From Dactylis glomerata (Eukaryota > Streptophyta > Magnoliopsida > Poales > Poaceae), in contig QXEO01000237.1 of NCBI GenBank assembly GCA_007115705.1, positions 1,736,108 to 1,800,107 of the forward strand: a stretch of DNA of 64,000 nucleotides, given 5' to 3'. Shown here piece by piece: positions 33,643 to 47,191 of the stretch. The stretch's first letter is position 1, and each line of letters starts with the position of its first letter. The notes under the pieces were generated by a model that saw nothing but the letters and a program-made list of their open reading frames with translations, had not been told where the DNA came from and made no database searches. A program made the position numbers and the translations under genes.

Positions 33643-36600
33643 CTAGTTTACATCTGGCAACAATCTAACGCTCATGGCATTAAGGTGCTGATCATGTTTT
33701 GCTCATGGAAGAGGTTTAGTCAACGGATCTGCGACATTCAGATCCGTATGTACTTTGCTAATCTTCAGATCTCCATCTGCTATATAATCTCAAATTATAT
33801 GGAAACGGCGGTTGATGTGCTTGGTCTTTGGATGATATCTTGGTTCCTTAGCCAGTGCTATGGCACCAATGTTGTCGCACAATATCTCCAGTGGGTCCAA
33901 GGCACTTGGAACCACACCAAGCTCAGTGATGAAGTTCCTTATCCAAACTCCTTCACTTGACGCTTCTGAAGTAGCCATGTATTCTGCTTCAGTTGTAAAT
34001 CCTGTGATCACGCTTTGCTTGCAGCTTCTCCAGCTCACAGCTCCACCATTCAAAATATAAATGTATCCTGTCTAAGATTTAGAATCATCCGGGTTGGTGT
34101 CGAAGCTAGCGTCGATGTAACCTTTTACGACGAGCTGCTTATCATCTCCATAGACCAAGAACATTTCTTTAGTCCTATTTAAATACTTTAGGATATTCTT
34201 TATGGCTGTCCAGTGTTCCACTCCTGGATCACTTTGGTATCTGCTCGTCAAACTAAGAGCATTGGACACATCTGGTCTAGTACACAACATGGCATACATG
34301 ATAGAACCTATGGCCGAGGCATATGGCACTTTGCTCATAGTTTCTCTATCTTTTACCGTAGCTGGACACTGAGCCTTGCTCAATATCTTACCTGACAACA
34401 TGGGCAATGAACCTTTCTTTGCTTTATCCATTCTGAACCTTTTCAGAACTTTGTCCCCGTATGTACTTTGGCTTAAAACTATTAGGCCTCTTTCTCTATC
34501 TCTATAGATTTTGATGCCTAATATATAAGCAGCTTCTCCTAGGTCTTTCATTGAAAAACATTTATTCAAATAACTCTTCACATCGTTAAGCATACCGATG
34601 TCATTTCCAATAATCAATATGTCATCCACATATAGTACTAAAAATGTCACCGAGCTCCCACTCACTTTCCTGTAGACACAAGCTTCATAGCAATTTGGAA
34701 CAAATCCAAAACTTTTGAGCACTTGATCAAAACGAAGGTTCCAACTCCGGGATGCTTGCTTCAGCCCATAAATGGAACTCTGAAGTTTGCACACCTTATC
34801 AGCATCCTTAGGATCGACAAAACCTTCGGGCTGCATCATATACAACTCTTCATCAATGTTGTCATTGAGGAACGCAGTCTTGACATACATCTGTCAAATT
34901 TCATAATCATGAAACGCAGCAGTTGCTAATAAAATCCGAATGGACTTAAACATCACTACGGGAGAGAAAGTCTCATCATAGTCAACACCTTGAACTTGCC
35001 GAAAACCTTTTGCGACAAGCCGAGCCTTATAGACAGTAACATTACCATCCGCGTCCATTTTCTTCTTGAAAATCCATTTGCACTCAACGGCCTTACGGTC
35101 GCTAGGAGGGTCCACCAAAGTCCATACTTGGTTTTCGCTCATGGATCCCAATTCAGATTTCATGGCCTCTAGCCATTTCCCAGAGTCTGGGCTCATCATC
35201 GCTTCCTCATAGTTCGCAGGTTCATTGTCGTCTAACAACATGATGGTTAAGACAGGGTTGCCGTACCACTCAGGAGTGGCACATGACCTTGTTGACCTGC
35301 GAAGTTCAGTAGTAGCATCGTTCAAAGTTTCATGATCCTCATCATTAGCTTCCTCTCATGTTGGTGCAGGCGGCGCCGGAACAACTTTGGGTGCAGCGCT
35401 ACTCTCCAATTCGAGAGAAGGTTCAATAACCTCGTCTAGCTCTACCTTCCTCCCACTCACTTCTTTCGAGAGAAACTCCTTCTCAAGAAAGGATCCGTTC
35501 TTAGCAACAAACACTTTGCCTTTGGATCTATGGTAGAAGGTATACCCAATCATTTCCTTATGGTATCCTATGAAGACACATTTCTCCGCTTTGGGTTCGA
35601 GCTTATCCGGCATCAACTTCTTGACGTAAGCTTCGCATCCCCAAACTTTAAGAAACGACAGATTAGGTTTAGCACCAAACCATAGTTCATACGGTGTCGT
35701 CTCAACGGATTTAGATGGTGCCCTATTTAAAGTGAATAAAGCGGTTTCTAATGCATAACCCCAAAATGATAATGGCAAATCTGTAAGAGACATCATCGAT
35801 CGCACCATATCTAATAGAGTTTGATTCCGGCGTTCAGACACACCATTGCGCTGTGGTGTTCCAGGTGGTGTGAGTTGCGAAACAATTCCGCTTGCTTTAA
35901 GATGCGTGAGAAAATCATAACTCAAATATTCACCTCCACGATCAGATGGAAGAAATTTAATTTTCCTGTTATGATGGTTTTCCACTTCATTCTGAAATTT
36001 TTTGAACTTTTCAAACATTTCAAATTTATGTTTCATTAAATAGACATACCCATATCTACTTAAGTCATCAGTAAAAGTGAGAAAATAGCAATATCCACTG
36101 CGCGTCGAAATACTCATTGGTCCGCTCACATCGGTATGTATGATTTCCAATAAGTCTGTTGCTTGCTCCATTATTCCAGAGAACGGGGTTTTGATCATCT
36201 TGCCCATGAGGCATGGCTCGCACGTGTCAAACGATTCAAAATCAAGAGACTCCAAAAGTCAATTAGAATGGAGTTTCTTCATGCATTTTATGCCAATATG
36301 ACCTAGACGGCAGTGCCACAAATAAGTTGGATTATCACTATCTACTTTGCATCTTTTAGCCTCAATGTTATGGATGTGTGTTTCATTGCTTTCGAGATTC
36401 AGAAGAAATAAACCATTCACGACAGGTGCATGACCATAAAAGATGTTATTCATATAAATAGAACAACCATTATTCTCGGATTTAAATGAATAACCGTCTT
36501 GCAATAAACACGATCCAGATATAATGTTCATGCTCAACGCAGGCACATAATAACACTTATTAGGGTTTAAAACTAATCCCGAAGGTAAAACTAAGGAGAG

Positions 36601-37626
36601 CGTGCCGACAGCCATCACGTCAACTTTTGATCCATTGCCGACGCGCATCGTCACCTCATCCCTTGCTAGCCACCGTCTATTCCGTAGCTCCTGTTTCGAG
36701 TTACAAATATTAGCAACTGAACCAGTATCATATACATAGGCACTACAACGAGCGCTAGTAAGGTAAACATCAATAACATGTATATCAAATATACCTTTAA
36801 TGGTGCCAGCCTTCTTGTCTGCTAAGTACTTCGGACAGTTGCATTTCCAGTGACCCTTGTCCTTGCAATAGAAGCACTTAGTGTCTGGCTTAGGTCCAGA
36901 CTTGAGCTTCCTCTCAGTAGGGGCAACGCGCCTGCCGCTGCCTTTCTTGAAGGATTTCTTTGCACCCTTAGCTTTCTTGAAGCTAGTGGTCTTGTTGACC
37001 ATCAACACATGATTATCTTTCTTGATATCCACCTCCACAGCTTTCAGCTTAGCAAAGAGCTCAGTGATTGTATGAGTGGAACCAATTTGATTGTGAGTAA
37101 CTACAAAGCCTTTGTAGCTAGGAGGGAGTGATTGCAGAACTCTGTCAATCTTTAGCTCTTCTGGAATCTTGCAGTCCAGCTGCTCAAGGCGTTGAGTGTA
37201 GCCCGACATCTTAATGGCGTGCTCACTAACAGAACTCCCTTCCTCCATTTTGCAATTAAAGAACTTCTCAGTGATCGCATATCTCTCAGAACAGGCATGA
37301 GTCTGAAACATGGTTTTCAGTTCCTCAAGTATCTCAAAAGGCCCCTTGAACTCCTCAAAACGATTTTGAAGTTCTGGTTCCATAGCAAACAACATGGTAC
37401 TCTTAATAACACAATAATCATCTTTGCGTGATTGATAAACAACTTTTTCGTCAGTCGGCGCTTCCTTAGCAGGGGGGTCACCTAGCGCTTGCTTGAGTAC
37501 ATAGGCTTTTTGTCCGCCAGCGAGAATGATTCTCAGATTGCGGAACCAGTTGGTGAAGTTAGACCCATTGTTTTTAAGCTTTTCTTTCTCAGCAAACACG
37601 TTGAAGTTGAAATTGGACTTAGCCAT
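33643..37626 (-). pseudogene. Copia gag-pol polyprotein, full length with six premature stops
   Basis: A single frame of 1328 codons from ATG at 37624-37626 (MAKSNFNFNVFAEKEKL) to TAG at 33643-33645, with no frameshift. In order: gag with zinc knuckle CFYCKDKGHWKCNC; protease with DTGS replacing the usual pattern near YVYDTGSVANIC; gag-pre-integrase WHCRLGH; integrase core with SDRGGEY and ERRNQTLLDM; RT with YVDD (34621-34632); RNase H with TEAEYMA. Stops: 36259, 35356, 34894, 34072, 33790 and 33703 (left coordinates), nearly all TGA or TAG at Arg, Trp or Gln positions. The first RT catalytic Asp reads Tyr (codon 34885-34887, QMYVKTAFL). Length agrees with BARE-1-type polyproteins. Inactive. 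Confidence 0.93.
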
Positions 37627-38839
37627 TTGATCTACAAAATTTGCAAGTACAATTTAGACTATGTTCATGATAACTAGTTCAACTTAATCAAATTACTAGA
37701 TGAACTCCCACTAAATTCAACATCCCTCAAGTTGTTTAGTGAACACGATCCAAATTCACCACACCTAATCCGATCTTCACGAGAAGAGATGTGGTTTCAA
37801 TGGTGGACAACGAAGTGTCGATCATATCATTCATATGACTCATGTTTAACCTTTCGGTTCGTGTGTTCCGAGGCCATGTCTGTATATGCTAGGCTCATCA
37901 AGTCAAACCCAAGTATTTTCGCATGTGCAAAACTGGCTTGCACCCATTGTATGTGAACATAGAGTTTATAGCACCCGATCATCACGAGATGCTTCAAAAC
38001 GACGAACTTTCGCAGTGGTGCATACATGGGGAGAACACAATTTTATCTTGATCTTTAAGTGAGGAATTATCTTATAATGCTACCGTCGCAATCAAAGCAT
38101 AATAAGATACATAAAAGGATAAACATCACATGCATATAATTTTATGTGACATGGTATAGCCAATCTCCGTGCAATGATCTCCATCTTGTGCGCGCCGGCA
38201 TGATCTCCATCACTCCACCATGATTGCCTCCACCATGAATAGCAACTACAACTATTTCTAACTACTTAGCGATAAAGTAAAGCTATTACATGGCATATAA
38301 GAATTGACACGCAGCTCATACACAATTATAAAGACAACCATATGGCTCCTGCCGGTTGTGAACTCATCGACATGCAAGTCATGAAATATTACAAAATATG
38401 ATCATTGCATATATCACATATATCATATCACATCTTGTGGCCATACCATATCACAAAACACTCCCTGCAAAAACAAGTTAGACGCCTCTACTTTGTTGTT
38501 GCATGTTTTACGTGGCTTATGGGAGTAACAAGTTAAGAACGATTCTTACCTACGAAAAGCCACAACGGTGATATTATGGTTGCCAACATCCGTTGTAAAT
38601 CCCATGACTACTATAGTGAGAGAAACTGGCATCCACCAACCGCATGCGTGGAATAAGCCACACGTCAAGTGCGGAGCCGGTCTCGCGAACGAGGTCGCGT
38701 AAAGTTGGCCTGGACCGCTTCGATCTCACTATGCCGCGCCATAAGAAATACACAACATAGAGGTTTGCAACAGAAAACATCAACGCCTGCAACAAGCATG
38801 TTGCGTTCTACTCGTGAAACACATCTACGCATAGATCTA
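37627..38839 (-). other. Untranslated leader of the Copia element
   Basis: 1.2 kb between PBS and gag start, without a credible gene. Long leaders are usual in this lineage, where packaging and dimerisation signals are expected. Confidence 0.8.
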
Positions 38840-38851
38840 GCTCTGATACCA
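38840..38851 (-). promoter_or_regulatory. Primer-binding site of the Copia element (initiator tRNA-Met)
   Basis: Minus strand TGGTATCAGAGC, the standard plant Copia PBS, one base from the LTR end at 38853. Confidence 0.93.
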
Positions 38852-38852
38852 C

Positions 38853-40170
38853 TGAAGGGTTTCGCAGTATAGTAAATCAAAAAAATTCCTACGGATGCGA
38901 ACAATAAAGCCAAGATCTAATCTAGGAGATGTAATCAACGAGAGAGATAGATGAGATCTTCATACCCTTGAAGAAATCGCAAAGCGGAAACGTTCAATAG
39001 AACATGGATAATGTAGTCGTACTAGCCTTCTCCTCCTCGCGATCCAATCCGATCCAACGCCGCAAGTGGCAACGCCTCCGAGAGATGCACACAAACAGCG
39101 CACCAACTACTCCGCCTTCGCGGTCTAGCGAGATATGGTGGATTGGTAGATGGGATCGACAACACGATGGTGTGGTGTCTATGGTGGAGAGTATACACCG
39201 ACAGGGCTTCGCCTGTTTGCGTGGTGGAGAAAGAACGGAGAAAGAAGGCTTTAGAAACCGGGCAGCGGCTTCGCAGAAAAACTGGTACGGCGGCCAGCCC
39301 TATGCACTTGTATATATAGGCGCACGATGCAAACCCTAAAAGTGCAAAACAAGTTTTCTAAAAACTTACCGCTGGCCGCCGCCTGATGCCTTGCTATGCA
39401 CGAAGATATTCGGATCGATCGTATCGATCGATATCCAGCCGCAACACTCGGCCACGCTCGGCCAGGCGCCAAGCACCAGGTGCGCAGCCGGCCCAGAGGG
39501 CGCACGGCTGGCCCAGCACCAGGGCCCAGCGAGCCGGCCCGCTAACAGCGTGCAGGTGCAGGCATCGCCCCTGCCCTGGCCGCTCGAGGCCTTCCCAGCG
39601 TGCGAGCCAGGCGTCGCTCGCCCTGGCTCCTCGATCTTATCGAGCGAGCCAGGCAGCGTTCGCTGGCCGGCGCTCTGCCTCCTTTTTTCTCTCTTTTTTC
39701 TTTCCTTATTTATTTCTTCTAAATAAATATTGTTTAATATTTATTAATTCCTGCAATTAATAAACATTATAATTTTCACCCGGAACAATTCCGAACTCTC
39801 CGAAACGCTTTCACATATATCCCGATAATACCCTAGCGTTAATATGCGTTAAGTGTGTGACCCTACGGGTTCGAGAATGCGCGGACATGATCTCCATCAA
39901 TAATCAATAGCGGGATCTAGAAATCCATATTAACTCCCACGCACTCAGCGATGATCATATCGGATGAACCATGATGCCATGATTCAATCAATCCCGTATT
40001 TGTATTCCCTTCGTCTCGCGATATTTTACTCGCCCGAGATTCGATCGTCGGTATCGGCATACCTAGTTCAATCTCATTCACAGCAAGTACTTTACTCGTT
40101 CTGTAATCCGATATCACTTTGTGATTAACTCCTTAACCACGTGCTTGCAAGCGGTGTTGATATCAATTAC
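38853..40170 (-). repeat. 5' LTR of the Copia element, truncated
   Basis: Starts TGAAGGGTTTCGCAG beside the PBS and breaks at TATCAATTAC where the TAT element begins; the U3 start seen at 33130-33614 is missing. TATA box on the minus strand at 39311-39319. Confidence 0.9.
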
Positions 40171-40506
40171 TGACAAGGGTATAGTTAATAGAGCCCGTTA
40201 GTTGAGTACCCCTGAAGACCATTAAGCTAGGCCCAATTGTAATGATAGTCGAGATACGAGTTCTTACCGTATGTCGATATTATAATCTGTATCGGACCCT
40301 ACCCGATCCTCGAGACCTGGCCACCTATATATAGGGGCCAGGAGGGGACAGTGTAGGGCAGATTGAAAGCAAGCCAGGTTGAACACCCAAGTTTACTTTC
40401 GATACACACCTATTTTCGACTAACTTTACCTTCGAGTTCATCCGACGCCCTATCTCCCCGATCCTAAGTCCTTCATCCAGGACATTTGTCGAGTTAACCC
40501 TCATCA
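40171..40506 (+). repeat. 5' LTR of the TAT element
   Basis: 336 bp, TGACAAGGG to CTCATCA. Contains the palindromic TATA region CCTATATATAGG at 40324-40335. Confidence 0.92.
40324..40335 (+). promoter_or_regulatory. TATA box of the TAT LTR
   Basis: CCTATATATAGG, perfectly palindromic, conserved in the 3' LTR at 49404-49415. Because it is symmetric it could in principle support start sites in both directions. Confidence 0.65.
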
Positions 40507-40508
40507 AT

Positions 40509-40526
40509 TGGCGCCGTCCGTGGGGA
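40509..40526 (+). promoter_or_regulatory. Primer-binding site of the TAT element
   Basis: TGGCGCCGTCCGTGGGGA, two bases after the LTR. The form is typical of TAT elements; I do not assign the tRNA from memory. Confidence 0.8.
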
Positions 40527-40543
40527 CTCTGGGCGTTGGAATC

Positions 40544-43500
40544 ATGAATTCGACGGCTTTTTCGCTTTCAGCCAACAGCAGCACAGAACTCGACGGAAGT
40601 CAAGAGATGGAATTAACAATTGGAAGTTTGAGCATCTTCGTCGGGCCATCGGGTTCATCCCGCCTTTCGGATTCGACGAAACCAGATCCGTCGGCGAGCA
40701 AGCCCGAAACAGAGGTAATGTTGGAATCATCAGAAGGCTCTTCCAGCGAGGTAAACTCGCCGGTCAGCTCAGAAAAAGCACCAATCGCAGAAGGCAACAA
40801 AATTCGGGAAAATTTCGACTCAGAAAGAGTGCGCCAAACGCACAACATCGCAAGGGACTTCATCGTTGGAAGCAATGGTGTCTCCAAGGTACATCAGCTA
40901 TGCGTCATTATCACTGAGGCAGAAGAAGAAAACAACAACGAAGGAAGTAAAAAGGTCGACAGGCAAATCGACAAAGTAAAAGAACACAACAAAAAGGAGA
41001 AGGAGAAAGTCCACGTTTCAGCTGGCGAATGGAGAATGATCAAATCAGCTGTCAATCATGGTACAAGGGTACCCGAAGGATCGAGCAGAGAAGTCCTAAT
41101 GGGATATCAGTATGCATTATACCAACATAGGAAGAAACTAAGGGAGGAAAGAGACATGGTTTTTTAAGACAATAACAGCATATCAAGGGAGGAATACTGG
41201 GACAGTGAAGATTCCGAGTACAGCAGAGAAAGGCACGGAGACCCAAAGCACAACAGGGGGGCAACGGCACGCAGCAGAGAAGAAAGGTACTCGAGGAGTC
41301 CCACCCCACAGCTAAAAGAAGAGAAAGATGACTTCATACAAGAAACACCAGAAGCAGCATTGATAGCAACACAGGCATACTTACTAACTACAAGGCCAGA
41401 ACCTGGGGACCCGCGAGAAGATATGCACCGGGCCGCGATACGAAGCCTCAGGATAGTGGAGAACAAGATCAGGGAAAAAGGACCAGAGACAAAGTCGACG
41501 AGCTACAAAGAAAAGCGAAAGAAGAAGCTCAGGTACAACTACACAGATAACGAGTATAGCGAGTCATCAGAAGAAGCAAGGCGACAAAAAAGGAAGGAGG
41601 ACGCAAGAAGTATAATAGCACAAGCTCGAGTGAACAAATCACGCCACGCCTGGAAGGAAGAAAATTATGAAGATGACGAAAAAGATATGGGCGCGTTATG
41701 CTTTACCCGCAGGGTTCGCAAAACGCGGGTACCCAAAGGATTTAAGTTACCACATGACCAGCAAAAATACGACAGATCGCAAGAACCTACCCTATGGTTA
41801 TCAGATTACTTGCAAGCAGTACAGATACTAGGAGGGACAAAAGCAACTGCAATGCAAAGTCTACAACTACACCTCACCGGCGCAGCACGGTCCTGGTTGA
41901 ATACCCTACCCAATGAATCCATTGGAAGTTGGGGAGAACTCGAAAGCCAATTTGCAAGAAATTTCCGTTCGACATACAAGCGTCCAGCGTCACTGGAGGA
42001 GGTCAAAGCATGTGTGCAAAGGAAAGGCGAAACTCTACGTTCTTATATACAATGATGGAGTGTAATAAAAAACTCAACAGAAGACGTCTCCGACGAAAGA
42101 GCAATAGACGCTTTTTTGGCCAGACTTCGTCGATCAGATCTCGTGGAAGAGATAGGAAGAACGAGGCCAACGATAGTAGCTGAACTAATGGAAGAAGCCA
42201 ACAAATTCACTGATGGAGAGGACGCATATAATAACAAAAGAGGACGATCACCAGAAGTCGACAGAACGAGCAGGCAAAGGAGACGACACCGCAGCAGGGA
42301 TAATCAAGAAAGGCGAAACCAGGTAGCTGCGGGTTACGGAGTAAGAGAAGAGGAAGAAGACAAAGGTAGGAGGTTTCAAACAAAGGGAACACAAAAGTCG
42401 AGATATTCCGGCCCCTCAGCCAAAGATATGCTATACGGGCCTTGTCGAATCCATTATGCCTATCTTGATGGAAAAAGGGTTTCAAATCATCAGATGAAGG
42501 ATTGTAGAACTTTCCTAAGACTACAAGGCGCCATGGGTTCAAACCAAGGAGGATGGCGTGGAGAGAAGCACACAAGTCAAGGATACCAAGTGCAAAGACT
42601 AGCAAGGCACCTAACATCAAAAGTTTACATATCAGCAATGATTCAATCGGTGCCTAAGTCGAAGAAAGAGCGAAAGAGCATATCCAGGCAAGTGAACCTA
42701 GCAATATCATCACCACCAGCCACTACAGAATATCTACGGTGGTCAGATCAACCAGTCAAGTTCAGCAGAGCAGATCACCCAAGAAAAGTTCCTAGGCCGG
42801 GCCACTCGCCTATGGTTCTAAAAGCGCAAATAGGAGGGTACGACATCGGAAGAGTATTCATGGATGCAGGGAGTGGCATCAACCTAATATATGCTAGAAC
42901 CCTGAAGGCAATGTGTATCTCGCTGTCGAGTTTGAAACCAACAGACTGCTCCTTCCATGGAATAGTACCAGGAGCCGCAAACCACCCTCTGGGAAGAATA
43001 GAACTCGATGTCTGCTTTGGCAGCAGCAGCAACTACCGCAGAGAGAAGCTGGAATTTGAAGTTATGGACTGGCCATCACAGTACCATGCAATCCTGGGGC
43101 GCCCAGCATTTGCAAAATTTATGGCAGTACCTCACTACGCGTACCTTACGCTAAAAATCCTAGGACCCAAAGGAACAATAACAGTACAAGGGAGCTTCAA
43201 AGTAGCCAACACCTGTGACAGAGAGTTCAACAGAATGGTGCAAACCTTCGGCATGACAGCAGAATACGAGAGGCTGAAAGGAGAAACAGATCATAATGTG
43301 CTACCCGACGTTGGACGATCCCTACCAGGTCAGGCTTTCGACACAACTCAGGACTCGAAGAAAATTCAGGTCCACCCCGCGGACCCAAACAAGACGACAT
43401 CAATCGCGGTGAACCTGGATCCCGCATAGGAAAGCACGCTCGTCGAGTTCCTCCGTGAGCGCTGGGAAATCTTTGCCTGGTATCCATCAGACATGCCAGG

Positions 43501-46500
43501 GGTTCCCAGGGAACTTGTCGAGCATGCATTAAATGTAGATCCCAAAGCAAAGCCAGTCAAGCAACCATTGCGGCGATTTGATGAACCTAAAAGGAAGGCG
43601 ATAGCATCAGAATTGCATAGGCTAGAAAATGCCGGATTTATCAGAGAAATCAAAACTTCGAGTTGGGTATCGAATCCAGTGATCGTACCCAAGAAGAACA
43701 CAGACATACAAAGAGTGTGTGTCGACTACACATCTCTCAATAAGCATTGTCCAAAGGATCCCTTCCCTCTACCCCGCATCGATCAGATAATCGATTCAAC
43801 AGCGGGATGCGCAAGGCTTTCCTTTTTGGACGCATATTCTGGTTACAACCAGATCAAATTGAAGAAAGAAGACGAAGAAAAGACGGCCTTCATCACACCG
43901 TACGGAGTGTTTTGCTACCAAGTAATGTCGTTCGGCCTCAAAAACGCAGGAGCAACTTATCAACGGATGATGCTAAACTGCCTCGGGAGCCAAATAGGAC
44001 GAAACATCCAAGTCTACATTGATGATATAGTCATTACCACAAGAGAGGAGAAATCTTTAATCAGCGACTTGGCAGAAACCTTCGACAACTTGAGCAGGTA
44101 CAAGCTTAAGCTTAACCCAACAAAGTGCTCCTTCGGCGTATCGGCAGGACAACTTTTGGGGTTCCTGGTATCAACACGAGGCATAGAGGCGAACCTAGAG
44201 AAGATTCAGGCAATTTTAACAATGGGGAAACCCACGAAACTACACGACGTGCAGAAACTTGCAGGACACATCGCGGCATTAAGTCAATTCGTTGCTCGAT
44301 TGGGAAAAAGGCGCTTCCTTTCTATGCACTTATGAAGAAGTCAGATGATAAATTTGAATGGACAGAAGAAGCAGACGCAGCTTTCGCGCAGCTGAAAAAA
44401 GTGCTTTCCACGCCGCCAGTGCTGGTCGCACCAAAAGAAAAAGAACCACTACTACTCTACATCGCCGCAACCCATCAGGTGGTGAGTACAATATTGGTAG
44501 TCGAAAGAAGTGAAGAAGGAAAAGCCCATGGCGTCCAGAGACCGGTATATTACATCAGTGAAGTACTATCCCCGACAAAACAGAGGTACCCGCTTTATCA
44601 AAAGCTCGCATATAGTGTTTTTACAACAGCACGAAAATTGCGACAGTACTTTGCGGTTCACCCAATTATAGTGGTCAATGAAGCACCACTATCGAACATA
44701 TTAAACAATCCTTCGGCAACGGGACGTGTCTCTTAGTGGGGAATTGAATTATCTCCCATGGACATCATGTACGAAAAAAGGAAGGCGATTAAGTCGCAAG
44801 TCTTGCCAGATTTTACAGCAGAGTGGCTGGAGTTGCAGAGTACGGGACCGCCAGACTTATCCAGTGTTTGGAAAATGTACTTCGACGGTTCTAAGAGAGT
44901 CCAAGGCGTAGGCGCAGGAGTGGTCTTGATATCGCCCCATGGCGACAAATTGAAGTATGTCTTAAGGATGAGTTTTCCACATGCTTCTAATAACGAAGCA
45001 GAATACGAGGCTTTGTTGCACAGAATGAAGATGGCTAAAGCATGTGGATCAACTCGCCTAAAAATATTTGGAGATTCCAACCTTGTTGTCCAGCAAGTTA
45101 TGAACAGATGTGACACAATCAATGACAACATGATGGCCTACAAGAACTTATATCATTATCTCGAAGGAACATTCGATGGATGCGAAGTCTCTCACAACAG
45201 CTCAGAAACTACGGCAATACTTTGCGGTGCACCCAATCATAGTGGTCAATGAAGCACCACTCTCCAATATATTGAACAACCCTTCGGCAACAGGACGTGT
45301 CTCTTTATGGGGAATTGAATTATCACCCCTGGACATCACGTACGAAAAGCGAAAGGCAATCAAGTCACAAATTTTGCCAAATTTCACAGCAGAGTGGCTG
45401 GAGTTACAAAGTACAGGTCCTCCAGATTTATCGAGTGTTTGGACGATGTATTTTGACGGCTCAAAAAGAATCCAAGGCATAGGAGCAGGTGTAGTCCTGG
45501 TTTCACCACAAGGCGACAAACTGAAATATGTGTTACGGATGAGTTTTCCCCAAGCTTCTAACAATGAAGCCGAATACGAGGCGTTGCTCCACGGAATGAA
45601 AATGGCAAAAGCTTGTGGAGCAACTCGACTTAACTCAAACCTCGTTGTTCAACAAGTAATGAACAAATGCGACGCCATCAGCGACAACATGACAGCATAC
45701 AGAAACCTATACTACTATCTCGAAGGAACATTCAATGGATGCGAAGTTTCGCACGTCAGTAGAGCCAGCAACGAGGAATTTAGCAAACACCGGGTCCCAA
45801 TGCTTACCCATACCACAAGGAGTCTTCTGGGAGGAAATCATAGAGCGATCAATAAAGAACAGAAAAACCTCGACTACGGAGGGGCAACCGACAGGCTCGG
45901 GGCTGGAAAAATAAGTGTAGCAGAACCAGAAGAAGTCATGATAATAAAAGAAACTTGGATGCAGCCATATCTGGCATACATGATAAACAAAACACTACCC
46001 GAAGACACGGTAGAAGCAAAAAGAATAATACGACGATCCAAGGCTTTCGTCGTATTACAAGGAAAGTTATACAAGAAAAGTATATCGGGCGTCCTGCAAC
46101 GATGCGTCACTCCTCAAGAAGGACAAGAAATCTTAAAGGACATTCATGCAGGAGTATGTGGACATCACGCGAGTAGCAGAGCTATCGCAGCCAAGGCCTT
46201 TCGAGCAGGATTCTATTGGTTAACAGCCATCAAAGACGCAAAACATATAGTTCGAAAGTGTGAAGCATGCCAAAGGTTCGCATCTCGGCCACATGCGCCA
46301 ACATCAGAGTTACAACCAATACCATTATCCTGGCCCTTTGCGTGGTGGGGTCTCGACATGGTAGGAATATTGCACAAGTCTTGGCCAGGAGGGCACGTTT
46401 ATATGTTGGTGGCAGTCGACGAATTCACCAAGTGGGTAGAAGCAGCCCCAGTGACAACCCAAGATTCTAAAGCCGCAATAAATTTCATCAAATCTATAGT

Positions 46501-47191
46501 CTTTCGCTTTGGAGTACCACATAGCATAATCACAGATAATGGTACGAATTTCACGTCGAAGGAGTTCAAGGATTATTGCGAAGGACTGGGAAACAAACTG
46601 AAATTTGCATCTGTAGCACATCCGAAGACAAACGGACAAGTCGAAAAAGCCAATGGCTTAATATGCAACGGGATAAAGAAACGGCTGTTAGCACCCCTTG
46701 AAAAAGCCAAGCACGCTTGGGTAGATGAGCTACCCTCCGTACTCTAGAGTCTACAAACTACACCCAACGCAGCTACTCAAGAAACACCCTTTTTCCTGGT
46801 CCATGGCGCAGAAGCTGTGCTTCCAGTTGAAATAACTCATGAAGCTCCAAGGATCGCAGCATACGATGAGGCAACTTCCACAGAAGCACTGCAGGATGAT
46901 GTCGATGCACTCGATGAGGCAAGAGATATAGCGCTCGCCAGAGCTACTCAGTATCAGCAAAACTTGTGAAATTACCACATCAGTCGAGTTCATCCATGAT
47001 CTTTCGTGGTAGGAGATCTAGTTCTACGACTCAAGCAAGATAGCCATGGAAAACTCAAGTCCCCATGGGTGGGACCTTACATCGTGACAGAAGTGATACC
47101 AGGAGGAGCTTATCGACTATAAGACAAGAAAATGAGGCAACACGAGAGTAACCCGTGGAATGCAGAGCAGCTACGACGGTTCTACGCATAG
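40544..47191 (+). pseudogene. TAT gag-pol polyprotein, degenerate
   Basis: Starts at MNSTAFSLSANSSTELDGSQ. One frame runs to about 44300 with stops at 41165, 42053 and 43427 (left coordinates). Gag core near 41780-42050 (AARSWLNTLPNESIGSW), basic stretch and C/H cluster near 42230-42510, protease DAGSGINLIY (Asp codon 42863-42865), RT with YIDD at 44015-44026. A 1-bp loss near 44303 shifts the frame. RNase H 1 near 44340-44640, then a duplicated archaeal-type RNase H (separate entry), integrase with HH...CC zinc site (HHASSRA...CEACQ, 46165-46275) and the D, D, E residues in GLDMVG, ITDNGT and GQVEKANG. Further stops at 46745 and in the integrase tail; final TAG 47189-47191. Inactive. Confidence 0.92.
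44623..45754 (+). repeat. 571-bp tandem duplication of the archaeal-type RNase H region
   Basis: Copy 1 starts at 44623 (ACAACAGCACGAAAATTG) and copy 2 at 45194 (ACAACAGCTCAGAAACTA), joined near CTCACAACAG. Both encode KLRQYFAVHPIIVVNEAPLS through NNEAEYEALLH. Copy 1 keeps IFGDSNLVVQQV; copy 2 has lost 15 bp there, including the Asp of that motif. The 571-bp offset is not a multiple of three, so it shifts the frame. The copies have diverged visibly, so this is not a recent simple duplication. Confidence 0.88.

Larger units (their letters stand above)
31900..40170 (-). mobile_element. BARE/Angela-lineage Copia element, both ends damaged
   Basis: Minus strand: 5' LTR 38853-40170, PBS 38840-38851, leader, gag-pol 37626-33643, PPT, 3' LTR 31900-33614. 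Gene order gag-protease-integrase-RT-RNase H is Copia. The 3' LTR start TGTTGGAATTATGCCC (minus, 33614 downward) is what I recall for BARE/Angela/WIS. About 48-90 bp are missing at the outer left end, with ~10 bp of filler at 31890-31899, and about 0.5 kb of U3 is missing where the TAT element begins at 40171. No TSD can be seen. Confidence 0.9.
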
